A stretch of DNA of 64,000 nucleotides, taken from the NCBI GenBank assembly GCA_036346205.1, contig JARFJB010000537.1, positions 53,501 through 117,500 on the forward strand. Direction: 5' to 3'. The stretch comes from Vesta saturnalis (lineage: Eukaryota; Arthropoda; Insecta; Coleoptera; Lampyridae). The notes beneath the pieces were generated by a model. That model did no database searches. It was not told the origin of the DNA and saw nothing but the letters and a program-made list of their open reading frames with translations. This document shows, piece by piece, positions 1 through 12,892 of this stretch. Each line of letters starts with the position of its first letter. Position 1 is the first letter of the stretch. The translations under genes were made by a program, and so were the position numbers.

Positions 1-3000
1 TTATTTCAAAAATTGTTATGAAAAGAGGTTTTTGTATATAATTAAAAAAAAATTATTGGGTTCTCCCCAAGAATAATTTAATTATTTTCTCTGTAAAATC
101 TTTATTACTTTATTTATTTAATTTTTAATTAATTGTGTAGTTGTTTTGAAATCAGTTATCAACTAATACTTATTTATTTTTTTATGTTAAACCATGTTAT
201 TTTCGGTTTACGGTTTTAAATTTTTTTTAAGAATGATTTTTTAAAAAATTTAAATTTTCAAGAATGTTATTGGCAACGGGCTAAATTTTTTAAAATTCAA
301 AACAAAAACAATTAGGGTTTCTCTTTAGTAAACATTTAATTAATTCCTTCATAATTTTTTAAAATTTAAGTTAATTTCCCTAATTAATTTTTTCTAAATA
401 CAAATTAGAAAAATATTTTGAAAAATAATTAAAATCCCAATTAATTTAAATTTTGTTTTATTGTTTTAAACTGGCACTTTTCGTTCATCTAAAATTTAAG
501 AAAAAAAGAAATGGAAATATTTTAAAACTTAAATTTTAGGGTTTCAAGTTTTTAAAAATTTAGGTTTAACTTAAAGTTTAACGGATTTTCCCCTATTAAT
601 TTCTAAAACTTTAATTTTTCAAACCTTTGTTTAATTAATTGAACTAATTTGTCTTTGTTCCTGTTTTTTTATTGAACCTTTTGGAAAAAACTTTTTGTTT
701 CTTGGCAATTTGCATTTTTTTGAAAGATTGTAAACCTGGGTTTTTGGATTTGGATTTTATACAAGGGGATGGAAGTATTTTTCCCCTTATTTTTATTTTC
801 TTTTGACCTTTTTAACCCCTTAGGAATTTTATTAAATTTGGTTTTTTAAAATTTTTTTCCCTTATTTTATTTTTTTCACCCTTGAAATTTTAATTTTTTG
901 GAACTAAGAGGGGTTTCTAGGGTTTTTTGGGGTTCTTTTTTTCTTATTACTTTTGGTAGGGTTGGTTTAGGGCCTGGGGCAACCACTTTTTTAAAAAGAT
1001 TTTGTTTAACTGTGTTTATTAAATTTTGGCATTTTAATTTTATAAATAGTTATAATTTATTTCTTTTAATTTACTACAATTTTGTTTTTACATCAAAATT
1101 TATTTAAACTGGGTTTATTAAATAATTTTTATGTATTTTAAATTAATCTAACACCAACAAAAATTTTTGAAAACGAACCATAATAAATTTTTTTTAAACA
1201 AATTAAAACGGTTGTTATTTAAATACTTTAATACATCCTTGTTAAAATTTTGTAAAAATTTATAAACATTAAATTTTAAAAAGAAGTTGTTTACTAGCTT
1301 AATTAAAAACCAATAAATAAATTTAATTATAACTAATTTTGGACAAGGGACATAATAATTTCTGTTTTAAGTTAAGTTAATAAAATTTACATAAAATAAT
1401 TTTTGGAATGTAAATAAATATTAGTGCGTCTCCCAAAATTGTTTTAAGAAAACAACGAAAAATTCTTTTCTGGTTAATTAAGTTTGAATTTAAATACCAA
1501 TTTGATGTATTTGTTTAATTTGCAAAAAAAATTTTTATAAAACGATTAAAATGGAAAAAGGGTAGGTTTCTCCTTAATTAAAAACAAAGAAAAAATCTTT
1601 TTATTTATCGTGTTAGGAAACAAAATTGCTTTTATTTCTCGTATTTGTTAAAGCGGAAAAATTTATTTCAAAATCAAACAATTTTTGAGGTCCTTTTGAA
1701 ATTAACCGGTTATTCCTCATTATTGACATACAAGGAAAACTTCGTGGTATCGATTTAAATTTCCACTTGACCGTAACACTTTTTGGTTAAATTCCGTTTC
1801 AAATAAAATTTTCCAAGGTTATTTTAAACGCTATACTTTTGTTCCTCTTTAAGTTTAATCAGGACAACCATCCGAAGGTTTTTAATCGGTTTGAAAAACC
1901 TTAAAAATTTTTTCATTCCCAACGTGAATTTTTTAAAGGCCCAACAATCGCTCCCACGGAAAGGGTTCACCTAAATTTTAGTCCGTATAATTTTCCCAAA
2001 ACTTTTCGTAATAAAAAAAGTAACCTGGGTTTTTTCGATAACGTAAACACCAATTGAACCAGGCAATTTTTGGTTGAATTGGTTTTAACAATAAACCCTT
2101 TACGTAAGTCGCGTACTTCCATTGCTTCTATTTAACGAATTAAGTTATTTTTAAAGAAAATGAAATTGAGTTTATCACTGAACCTTATTTCCATCACCAA
2201 ACCGTTAGGTTTCACGACCTTACCAAATGATTCCGCCGAAGCGGCCGTTTTAACAAATTCCGTCGTAAGGTTTGGCGGCAGGTGTTCAAACCTTAAACGT
2301 TCCTTGGGGTAATCGTTTGATTAATCGTTCCCCATTAAAAATAATATGGTCGGAATAAGGGTGAAAGCCCTTAAGTAAACCTTGTGTAAATGGCTGTAAC
2401 CTTAGGGAATTTCTGGTAAAATCGACAGTGAATATTCTTGGATTTGTGGTTTGGGCATTACCTTGAACTTTATTTGTCCAAAGTGATCATTTTGGCCCGG
2501 GGAAAACATTTCCAAGTTTTCCTGATGCCCCGGTTTTCATTTCCGGTCCTTTAACGGGTATTTTGTGGTTGTTTTAAAACTTTCTGTAATTAAATTCGGA
2601 ATTCGATGCTCCCCATAAGGTGCTCCAAATTCGCTCGTAATTGGCTGACCGCCTTGGCTAAAATTTCCTTGATGTACAAACGGTCTTTACTAAACCCTTA
2701 GGGAACTTTTCTTGAAAACAAATCCGGGCACTACCAAACTGATTTGTTTGGGTTCCCGCAATCTTACTTTTGGAAACCGTTAACTTTCCCATGACTTGAC
2801 CGGTTACATTGTATGGTAAAAAGCAATTCTTGGTTTCCTAATTTAGCCGTTTATTTGGCAGGCTGGTGGTTTGGTTTAACCACTTCTTTTAAAACCTCCA
2901 CCTTAAAACGAATTCCTTGTTTACCGGTTAAAATCCGCTCGAAAATTTTTTCTTGCCGAACTTTATATGATCCCAACGTCACAAATTTGAACGTTTCCTT

Positions 3001-6000
3001 TCCGGGCCTAAAACTTAGGGGCAACACAAAGGTGTAAAGGTTTGTAAAATAGTTAACCTTTATTATCTGGTCAGGTAAACAAAAATAATTGGATTAGGTT
3101 CCCATTGGATTAGAAAACCATTATCTTAAAATATTTTAATGGCGTTTATTCCTTAGCAACACTTTTAAATTGGTTTTTGCAGGGTTTTTTAAGAATTCCA
3201 ATTTTACATTTTTTCGGTTTAGAAATTTCTACCTGTCGTGGAATTTTCTTAAAAATTTAATGCGTTTAGATAAAAATATTGGATTTAGATTCTTTCCCGA
3301 ATTTCCCAATAAAGGGTCACAACCGAAGTTGGTTAAATTTAAATATAATCCTTATTTAATTTAAAGGTTCAAAACATAAAATGGAAGTTGTACTGTCAAA
3401 AATTAAAACCTTAATTTAATTTTTAAGCCGAAAGCAGTACCAAACCAATTTTTAAAAGAAAGGTTTGGAACCAGGCCGGTTAAAACAATAAGGGAAAAAA
3501 CAAATAAAACCAAATACTTTAAAAAAAATTTCTGAAGGTTCTGTAAAACAAAAAGTTTTATTCTAAGGAAAAAAAGAAAAATTTAAAAAAAAATCCCTGT
3601 TAAAAAATTTTGATGGAAAAATCACAAGTAAGGTTAAAAGAAATAAATTAAGAATTCTTTTAAAAATTGGGTCCAATCAATTTAAAACAAGTTGCGTTCT
3701 TAATTTAAAAAGTTAATTAGGGTTAAAAGGTAAAAAGGCCAAAAAAATTAAACCAACCCTACCAACCCCGTTAATTAAGACCAAAACCCAAAAACCCCAA
3801 AAAATAAGTCACCCCCACATCGTCAAGGCTGGGCCCAAAAAGGCCTTTATACAAAAAAATTAAAATTCCACGGGCTGAAAACCCCGAAAAAAACCTAAAA
3901 TGGGACAAAAAATTTTCAAAAGCCTATTGGGAGAAAATTATCAATTAAAAAGGTCCAAAAAAACCATAAAAATAAGGGTAAAAACGGTCTCCCAGGGTTT
4001 GGACTCTAAATGGGGCCACAATGGGTTCTCTTAATCAAAACTTATTCAAGGTTCCAAAATTAATATTACATTTCCTTTAAAATTTTATACCCCACTACTT
4101 TTCGAAACCCCAAAAAATTTTGTCCCTTTTAAACCCCAAACTTTTTATAAAGAATTTAAGAAAATCCACGAAGCCACAACTTCCTGGTAACGGAACCCAA
4201 TTGGAATATACAAAAAAAACACCAACTGGGTGAAACATTGAAATTTTAACTGGGAACAAAATTTTACAAATTAACCTAGTAAAATAACTAAATTTAACCC
4301 CATAACCCTTACCAGTAAATAAGTTTTAAAAAGAATTTAATAAATTAAAACTCCTTTAATTGTTTAGAATTTTGTCTGGGTAAAATTTAAAATTTTGCTA
4401 AATTACATTTTTTTATTTATGTTTAGGCGTCTTACATGCTTAACTTACTTTTTAAAAGCCTCCGAAATAAATTATTTATTTTAAATAAAGCCCTTAAATA
4501 AAAGGACTTTAGGAAAGGCCAATAAGGTTTAAAATTTGGTTAACAAGAAACTTCCCATTAAAATCTTCCTAAAAGAAATTGCCAAAAAAAACGCAAGTAC
4601 CCAATTCACTAAAAATAGACCAATAATTATAAAAAAGAAATGGAAAATAAACGGAATTTTCCCATCCTTTAATGTTAATGATTTATTTTAATGGAAAATT
4701 TTTAAAATTTTCCTAAAATACGGCTTAACGTAAAACTTGTAAAAGACAGTTTGAAATTTAAAAAGTTTTGCTTTGAACGTGGTTTTGCTTTAACGGTATA
4801 TTTAATCTTGGCATTTTCCTTTTTGCTAATCGAAAATTTTTAACTTTTTTATTTAAAGTTAAATTTTAAAAACATTGATAGTTGAATTTTAAGTTTTATA
4901 AATGTTTTATTAGTGTATCGGTCTGTTCCTTAAATTCTTTCTTGATTTTGGTATAATTAAACCCAGCTTTCCCTTTAAAAATTGCAACTTAAATATGCGA
5001 AAAATTGAAATGGCGGTAAGTCCATTCTTGTGGTACTGGAATTTCAGTTGCACTGGAACTTTCTTTCCTAAGTTTTTTTATTGAACCTTCTATAATTTTT
5101 ATAGGTAATTATAAAGAGCCTAAAGGTGCTTTTGGTTTTTTAACATTCAAATTTTATCCTTTTGCAATTTTTTTTCTTTTTTTGTAATGAATTTTGAAAT
5201 AAAGTATCTTTTATTGGTTTCTTTTCAAAACAATTTGATTTGGATTTGTTTCTGTTTTTACCAAGTTTTTGATTTATTTTAATTGTTCTATATTTTTATT
5301 TTTTCCTTTCGAATTTTAACCGGCGGGCTTTTCTTTTTTAAAGTTGGGAACTTAATATGGGCCTTGAAATAATAAAAGTTGACTCAAAATCTTTGGTTTT
5401 AAACGTTATTTTAGTAGAAATGGTATAATTGAAACATTCAAGGGTTTTTTACATGTAAAAACAATTAATTAAAAATTTTAATTAAATAATTTAGGGAAAC
5501 AAAATTCACCTAAATAATTTTAATGCATTCCCCAAATATCTTTGCAGATTTATTTTCCTAAAATTTGTAATTGAAGTTTGAAAATATAAAACAACTTCAA
5601 TTGGTTCTACACTTCTTACCTTATTTTTCGAAAACCACAAAACCACAAACCCATGCCAAAAAAAAAATGAACCCTAAACAACCCTCCTTTTTCCAATTGT
5701 TAATTGGATTAAATATTGGTTCTGACAACATCACTTTGGTGAAAACCAAAATACCCTCCTAAAACGATTCTAAAAATATGAATGTTTTGGTTAATATAAA
5801 CAGCGAGGCCTTTACAAAGGCCAACTAATTACAAAATCCAAAAAAAGTTTCAAACCACCACAAACAAACCGGCCTTCCATTCCAAAAATGTTCCCTCCGC
5901 GAGAAATTTACGGGGGCCAACAATGGTGGGTTGAATGGGCCTAATACCCACCCTGTATTTTTCAACACCTACCAGTTACCCCTAACCCCAACCCAAAAAA

Positions 6001-9000
6001 ATGGGGACAAGGAAAGAAGAGTTTAACCCCATACCCATAATCCCCTAAAAAGAAAGTTAAAAAACCCTTAACCCAAACAATGTGGCGTCATCAAATAAAA
6101 ATCCCATAAATAGAATTCATTAAAAAGTGGCTGTTTTCGGGTTTTGCACCAGGGAACTGATGGCCCATTATCCAACCAGAACCAAAAAAGACAGGGCCTC
6201 ATAAGGCACAGGACCCAGCCCCCCAACAAACCTTAAGGGTCCCTCTCAATGCATTTTTTTCCCGACTAATGGTTTGAAATAGTTCCCCTATAACCCCTTG
6301 TTTTTTATTTTATTCAAACAAACAAAATTTGGTTGCGGTTTTTCAAAGAATTGGTAGGGTTCCAAAAGGGAAAAAAGGTAGTTCTTGATCAAGATAAAAG
6401 AAATTTAAACCCTAAAAAATTTCAATATTTGGCGCCATAAGTTAAAAATTGGTTGGCTTAAAAGGAGACAAATGCAAAAGGTCTTCCCGCACTCATCAAA
6501 AAAAATTATTTTTAATGCATGACTGGTGATTGGAACCATAAAAATTACTTTGGGCTTCATGGTTGATTCCCAAGTTAGCCCCAAAAAAATTTGAGAGCAT
6601 TCTTAATAGCCAACCTTTTTTAGTAACCTAAATTTTCCTGTGCTACTTATTAATGAAATTTGGTTCACCTTCAAGTAAAAAAAAGTTGGGGTCTATCCAG
6701 GATTTAAAATTTCTGTACATTCAACGGAAAATAATCTAGTTCTTTAGCCAAGGTTTTATTAGATTTTTAACGAACCAATTATTGGAAATTTAAGGTTATT
6801 AAAAATCATTTTAAAAAAAAGAAACAAAACGTCACTTGAACTCTTTAAAAGCAACGCCCAGTTATTAATTATTTCTATTAACAATTTGATGGGTTTAATT
6901 TAGCAAACCCTACTCCCTTACCATAGGTTTTTGATTTATTTCCAAAGCTAAAAGAGTTTGGGGAAAAATTTAAGCAATGACGCGTTAAAAAACAACCTTC
7001 AGTAAGACTGAGTTTTCATAGTTCATACAACAATTGGAAAAGTGGCACTTAAAATTATTTAAAAATAATGTTGAATATCTGGTTTAAATTGTCACCCAGT
7101 TGCACTTTAACGTAATTTACCAAATTCAATAAAGATTTCCTTGAAAACCATTCCAAAACGAATTAAATTTTTAATTTAAATAATTAAATTTCAATTTAAG
7201 AAAAAATAATCACATGGAAAATCAAGTTGTAAAGAAAGGATTTATTTATTGGGATTCCGGAAAATGACACAACGCAAATACCCACATTTCATTTAAGGTT
7301 TTGGTGGAAATAGGGCGTGGGAATTGGTTGAGTTTCTAAACCGGCAATCCAGAGACTTTTCAAAAGGCACCCCCTACGCCGTAGGAATTTCCAATCACGT
7401 GAAGCCCAATAAAAAACAACACCTTAAGAACTCTTTAAAAATTGTAATAAATATCTGTTGCCGAAAGGTTTTTAATTTTCGAATAAGTTTGGAGCCATTA
7501 AAACGCGGTTTTCCATTTATACCAGTATTTAAGCGCTTGTCCAAAATTCTAAACCTGGAATTTTTACTATAATTAAATAATTATTAATAAAATTTTATTA
7601 CATATAATTTTAAAAATGGGTGTAAAGAAACCATTTAGGAATTTAAATAGAAAACCCACCGTAAAATTAAATTGTTTTAAAGGGGGTAATTATTGATCAG
7701 TTCATTGCCCATTCGTTCTTGAGTATTTAAGAGCGATATTCATTTTACCACTCCCTTTGGTGACTTCTTAAATCCGGTTTAAACTTAATTGGTAAAAAAA
7801 TTTTTCCCTTAAAAAATTAATTTTGGGGTTAAAAAGTGTTTTACCCAAAATCAGAAATTTAGGATCTTAGAAGAGATTTTACCCCAAGGTAATAACGAAT
7901 TGTTAATTAATAAAAAAGGTGTTTTAAAAATTTTAGCAATTTTTCATTTAAACTTGTTTTTTTTTAAAAATTTTTGAACTTTATAAATTTTAATAATTAT
8001 AAATTAATTTTATATTATTTTTTATAATTAAATATTTTTTTCAAGAGGCCCTTGAATTTTAAACTCTTATTAATTTTAAAATTTGAACCGTTGTTAATGG
8101 CATCCCGTAAATGTTATGGGAATGGACTTTTATATTTTAAATGGAATGTATATTATTCAATTTTGGATTTACGAAGTTTTAGTTGGATTTTCAAGTTTGT
8201 TCCTAAAATAAGTTTTAAGAATTTATTTTTAACAAAAATTAAAATAACTAGTTTAAAACTTGGTTATTTTCTAAGAAAGGAAAAAATTAAAAATAAATGT
8301 AAGATTTCATTTTCTGGCTTAATTATCGGGTGGAATTTAATTTTGAAAAAACTTTGTTTTGTTAAAGGAACCCTGGGTTTTTAAATTTTGGAATTTTCCT
8401 TTTCGAACGTTGGTTTCCTTCCTGCCCAATTTTTAGTTATTACGTTTTTGTGAATCCTAAAATTGTTAATTTTTCTTTCGGGGGAAAAATTTACCCAAAT
8501 TTTAAAAAATAAAATTTTCCCAAAAAGGGTGGGTTTTTTTTTGGGGAAATTTTTAAAGAAGGAAAAAAATTTGAATGGGGTTTTTGGGTTTCCTTTATTG
8601 CCCCCAAATTTACCCAAAAAGTTTCCCAAAATTTTTAAAACCCCCTTTTTCGTTCAAAAAAAAAATTTTAAGCCTTTTTCCCTTTTTTTTTTTTTAAAAA
8701 AAATCAAAGGGAAAAAACCAGGTTAAAAAGTTGATTTGCCAACCCTAAAATTTTTTTCTTTTTTCTTTTAAAATTTCTTACCCTTTTTTTTGGTCCTCCA
8801 TTAAATTTTTTTAAACCTTGGCTTTTTCGTTTTCCCAGGGAAATTTTTTTTTTTTTTTTTAAAATTCTTTTTGTTTCCCTAACCCTTTTTCCATTTTAAA
8901 CCAAACACGAGATCCTGGAACAAATAATTTTCTTTTAATTTCAAATTTTTTTAATGTTCATTTTTTATTCTTTTTTTAAAATTTTTATTTTTTTCTTTTT

Positions 9001-9852
9001 TTTTTTAAAATCCCCTTTCAGTCCTTTTCCCTTTCCTTTTTTTGGGAAAAATTTTAAAGGTTTAATTTTAAATTTGTTTTGGGGTTGGGAAATTTTTTTT
9101 TTAAAAAAAATTTTTTGATTTTTAATTTCTTTTAGCAAAAATTTTTTTTCCCAAAATTTTTCTATTTTGTTTTTAAATTTTAAACGAAAACCCCCGAAAA
9201 TATTTTTTCTTTGTAATTTGTTCCCAAAAAATTTTAAAATTTTGGGAAAAAAAATTTTTCGGATTTTCCTTTTTTTTCTAAATTTAAATTTATGTTTTTT
9301 TTTGGGTTTTTTTCTTAAAATTTAAATTGGGGAAAATTTTTTCCCCCTTTTTTTGAAAAAAAACCCAAAACTTTTTTTCTTTTAAAAAAATTTTTTATTT
9401 TAAACTTTTTATTTTAAAAATTAAAGGGGGTTTTTATAAAACAGAAAAATTTTTCCCCAAAATCCCGGGGATTTTTTTTTTAAAAACATTTTTAAAAGGG
9501 GTTTTTTGTTTTTGGGTTTTAAATCTGTTTTTCTTAAAATTTTAAAACCTTTTTTTGGGAAAATCCCTTTTCCAAAATTTGGGCCCAAAAAAAATTTTTA
9601 ACCTTTTACGTAAAAGTTCCTTTTTTTAATTTTCCCCGGGTAATTTAATTTTTCTCAAAAAATTTTTTTTAAAAAAATTTTTTAAAAAAAATTTTCAAAA
9701 AATTTTTACCCTTTTGGCCCCAAAAATTTTTTTAAATAAAATTTTAAATTTTAAATTTTTTTTTTCCCCCTTAAATTTTTTTTTTTTAAAAATTTATTTT
9801 TTTTTTTTTTTGAAAAATTTTTAAAATTTAAAAAAAGGGTTTTTAAAAAATT
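1..9852. other. Homopolymer-inflated, low-information sequence with no recognisable gene
   Basis: This stretch is unlike the rest of the window. It is dominated by runs of A, T, C or G of two to ten bases, has almost no dinucleotide or microsatellite structure, and yields no recognisable protein family in any frame. It ends abruptly near 9853, in the middle of a transposase coding region, where base texture becomes normal. The part at about 1700-3050 is less AT-rich and has a few short open stretches on both strands that match nothing I recognise. I infer uncorrected long-read sequence, a chimeric contig end or a poorly filled gap. A real but extremely decayed region is the alternative. Confidence 0.6.
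8390..9852. other. Extreme homopolymer block before the sequence switch
   Basis: Almost every base here belongs to a run of three or more identical bases, mainly T and A with interleaved CCC and GGG runs. Open frames on the two strands are low-complexity Phe/Lys/Gly/Pro-rich strings and are not credible genes. The block stops at about 9852, where readable transposase sequence begins. This is the strongest local sign of base-calling or assembly error. Confidence 0.6.
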
Positions 9853-10392
9853 TAGACATCATCTGACCACACATGCTCATTATGGATATTAAATATGCCA
9901 TTTCTGGTAAAAGTTACCTCATCAACAAGAAGAACATTACTAACAAAGTCTTTATCTCTTCTAATTTGTCTCAGCAGCCATTGGCAAAATTCAACTTTAG
10001 TGTGTTTCTAAAAGATCCTGATCTTGTTGCAGGTGAAAGGGCTTCAGCTGTTGGTCTTTTAATATTCTCCAATAGGTTACCTTAGAAACTCCCGTTTGTA
10101 GCGATAGTCTTTTAGTACTGATTCTTGGACTCTCTTCTACTACATTTAAAACATTTTCTTCATTTCTCAATATGCATTTTGTTCTTTTGCTTCCATGAAA
10201 TTGAGTAGCAGGTGAAACAGTTCCAATTTCACTTATCCGCCTATCTACTGCCACAAATGTTTTTCTATTGGGAACAACGCGTCCTGGATATTTATGAAAT
10301 GTATTTTCACAGCCTTTTCAGAATTTCTTTGGCATTCCCCTAGTACTAAATGCATGTCAGCATATTCAGAAAATGTGTATCTTACCGTTTTT
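9853..10392 (-). pseudogene. Truncated mariner-like transposase
   Basis: Read on the minus strand from about 10390 this gives an N-terminal region beginning RYTFSEYADMHLVLGE, then a helix-turn-helix (NEENVLNVVEESPRISTKRL...VSKVTYWRIL). The start of the DDE domain follows, with DEVTFTRNGIFNIHNEHVW. These are hallmarks of the insect Tc1/mariner-type transposases whose catalytic block reads DEATFT..HVW..ENPH. At least two frameshifts are needed, one near 10280 and one near 10000 where the frame ends in a stop just before VEFCQWLL. The gene is cut at 9853 by the homopolymer-rich sequence, so the second and third catalytic residues are absent. It cannot encode an active enzyme as assembled. Confidence 0.8.
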
Positions 10393-10758
10393 GTATTTGG
10401 TTATTAATAATAGTAAGTAATAAACCTTAGTTATGTATCGAATGATTATAAATTTTGACAACTACACCGAGTGACAGGAGCCTACTAAGATCCGAAGAGT
10501 ATTTGTAACATTGAGATATCAATGATTTGTAATTAGTTATAGTTTTAATACATAGTAAACTGTAAATTATTAAGTGAAAATATGTATTTTGCAAATTCAC
10601 TTCATCACCCTGTAAAATGGAAGCGGGGGGTTTACCGAAAAATGTAGCTAATAACTCGTCAAGATCTATATTGCACCAAATTTACAGTACTTTATTCTGA
10701 AACACTATGTATATTAATACTGTAAGTAATATAGCACAACAACTAAGAAACATTTTAT
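10393..10758. other. Intergenic, nothing recognised
   Basis: AT-rich sequence between two transposon remnants. I see no open frame, RNA gene or clear repeat. The ends of the truncated element on its left were not found. Confidence 0.5.
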
Positions 10759-11288
10759 TTGAGGGTTGAAATTTACACATTATACCGGGTCGATAATAAA
10801 CAAAAACGTAGCGACAAGAACAAGTTTATTACATTATGTTCTAAAATATACAAGAATGGTTAACAACGGCCAAAAGTCAATTCTTAAAAAAATTGTAATT
10901 CTAAACCTAATTTAAAGGTTCCTTCAATACCTAAAAAAACACGGTGTACTGTAATAATAAAGATTAGGTATGTATGGATAGGGATACGTAGTGGTAATTG
11001 GTATTGGTAATTTTTAATAAATAAAAAAAAATTAGCCTGAAAAACATAAATTGTCTGTCCATTAATTTTTGTTTTCAATCCACTGCGTCAAAGATGGGAA
11101 TTTAAACCTTGCATTTTCGGAGTTTACAATGAAATTGGGTTGTTGTTGGCAACAGCGTGTTAAAAGAACGAGACCATTGAAAGCAACCGGCAAATATCAA
11201 TGGAAAAATGCCAATTGTCCTATCTTGAAATACCTAATCTTTGGTAATAATTTACCCGAAATTAGGTACATTAATAAACAAAAAGAAA

Positions 11289-12349
11289 CTAATATTTTGT
11301 TGGTCCTCCTGCTCGACGTATTACGTCCCGACATCGATTTGGTAGAGTATCCACAAGATTATTTATAAAATCTTGTGGAATATTCTTCCATTCTTCACGA
11401 AGCGTTTCTAAGGTTTCAGGGAGTACATCACGAGATCTTACTTTAAGTTTTAAATAAGACCAAACGTGTTCCATGACATTAAGATCCGGAGACTTTGCAG
11501 GCCAGTCCATCCTATTGATGTTCTGTGCCTGCAAAAACTCTGTGATCCTTCGCGCTCTGTGAGGTCGAGCGTTGTCATCCACCAATAGAAATTCTGGGCC
11601 GTAATTTCGAGCAAAAGGAACAATAATAAGTTCCAAAATTTCCTCCTGATAAACAGTAGCGTTAACGGTTTGGTTATTAATGAATAGCTCGGTTTTACCA
11701 TTTCTTATGATACCTCCCCACACTGTAACACCTCCGCCACCAAATGCCTCTTGAGGGGCCATATTTTCCTCCAAATATCGCTGATTTGGCTCTCTCCAAA
11801 CTAACATTTGGCCATCGGAGTGAAACAAATTAAATCTTGTTTCGTCAGTAAATAAACAATGGCTCCACTATGCATTACCCCAATTCGCATGCCGATTTAC
11901 CCATGCCCGCCTATTCGCTAGATGTTGTTGTAATAACCGCACACATTTTACTCTGCGACAGGCTCTATAATTTAAAATGTTTGGCATTATGTTATGTTTT
12001 TGAAAAAAAATTCTCACCTCAAGTTGTTTTTATTTAATGTTCTTCTCACTGTTCTGTCCGAAACTATCACCCCAGTTTATTGTCTTAAAGAGTCATTCAG
12101 TTTTATAAAGTTCTTTGTTCTATTCTGCATAGTTTCTCTCATTAAAATTCTTTCGGTTCTTTGGTTTATTTTTTTTGTATGTCCACCCCCATGCCCATGA
12201 TTATGATCACCAGTAGTTTCGACGCGACGGTTCAAATTATAAATTGTCTTTCGGCTAACATTGTAAATGTGCGCAATTTGCTCTTTTGACATTCCTTCGT
12301 TGAGAAGTCGAATCCAATTTTCCCTTTCTGCCGTGCTTAAACGCCTCAT
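11289..12349 (-). pseudogene. Tc1-family DD34E transposase, broken
   Basis: The N-terminus starts at 12349 (MRRLSTAERENWIRLL) and contains a helix-turn-helix of the Tc1 type (SKEQIAHIYNVSRKTIYNL). The catalytic domain follows with FTDETRFNLFHSDG, VWGGI, LLVDDNARPHRA and WPAKSPDLNVMEHVW. There are 34 residues between the second Asp (of DDNARPH) and the Glu (of MEHVW), the DD34E spacing of Tc1. The frame is interrupted by a TAA after LNDSLRQ, a TGA after NKNNLR, a frameshift near 11985 and a TAG before WSHCLFTDE. The C-terminal 179 residues are one open frame ending at 11289. Family assignment is firm; activity is excluded as assembled. Confidence 0.88.
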
Positions 12350-12492
12350 ATTAATTAAAATTTACAAAATTATAACATTGAAATGTGTCAGATTATTTCT
12401 AAAATAATGTTAACAGTTTTTAATTCCATAGCAACAAAATTTTTTTTCCAATGCCTACTTTGAAACTGACGCGTCGCGTAGAAATTACACCC

Positions 12493-12590
12493 GATCATAG
12501 TTATGGGCATGGGGGTGGACAAAGAACTCTGTAAAAATGAATGACTTGAGGTGAGAATTTGTTTTTACAAAAACTTAAATAATGCCAAAT
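12493..12590 (+). repeat. Inverted, internally deleted copy of the neighbouring transposase
   Basis: GGGCATGGGGGTGGAC and CTTGAGGTGAGAATT recur here in the orientation opposite to the gene at 11289-12349. The same motifs lie about 180 bp apart in that gene (roughly 12205 to 12010) but only about 20 bp apart here. This is a shortened second copy in head-to-head arrangement, as expected from an abortive gap repair or a MITE-like derivative. Confidence 0.7.
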
Positions 12591-12892
12591 CTTAGAGGGC
12601 GTCGTGCCCTACGTTTTTGTTTATTATCGACCCGGTATAATGTGTAAATTTCAACACTCAAATCAAATGCTTAGACCATAGAAAATTTACGTGAACCAAG
12701 GATTCCAAATCCGTAAAAAGCAACAAGAACCGTCACTGCAATGTCAAGTTATAGCATTTTAAAAATTTTGCTACCCAAATTTTATGTTGAGTAGTGTGTG
12801 CAAGGCCTAACGGCCTTAATCCAAAAACTGACAAAAACTTCTAGAGATATTGATGTTACCTTAGTAACGAACCACATTGCAACGACCAAAAA

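Larger units (their letters stand above)
10759..12663 (-). mobile_element. Tc1-like element with about 50-bp terminal inverted repeats
   Basis: The sequence at 10759-10811 (core ACACATTATACCGGGTCG) recurs in inverted orientation at 12609-12663 with only one or two differences. Between them lies a Tc1-type transposase on the minus strand. The right part (12493-12590) is not the normal 5' end of the element but an inverted, internally deleted copy of part of the same transposase. The right terminal repeat may therefore belong to a second, shortened copy lying head to head with the first. The coding region is broken, so the element is non-autonomous. Confidence 0.8.

Noticed and set aside
2813..3037. 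Open frame, and an opposite-strand stretch reading LYTFVLPLSFRPGKETFKF-like sequence, as a gene
   Set aside because: The frames are short, lie in homopolymer-inflated sequence and match no family I know. A frameshifted real gene cannot be excluded but cannot be supported.
8381..8726. Overlapping 82- and 87-codon frames on opposite strands
   Set aside because: Both are low-complexity Phe/Lys/Gly/Pro strings made by homopolymer runs.
11835..11860. CTGACGA followed by AACA on the minus strand as a hammerhead core
   Set aside because: It encodes the TDET motif of the transposase; there is no stem II or GAAA at the right distance.
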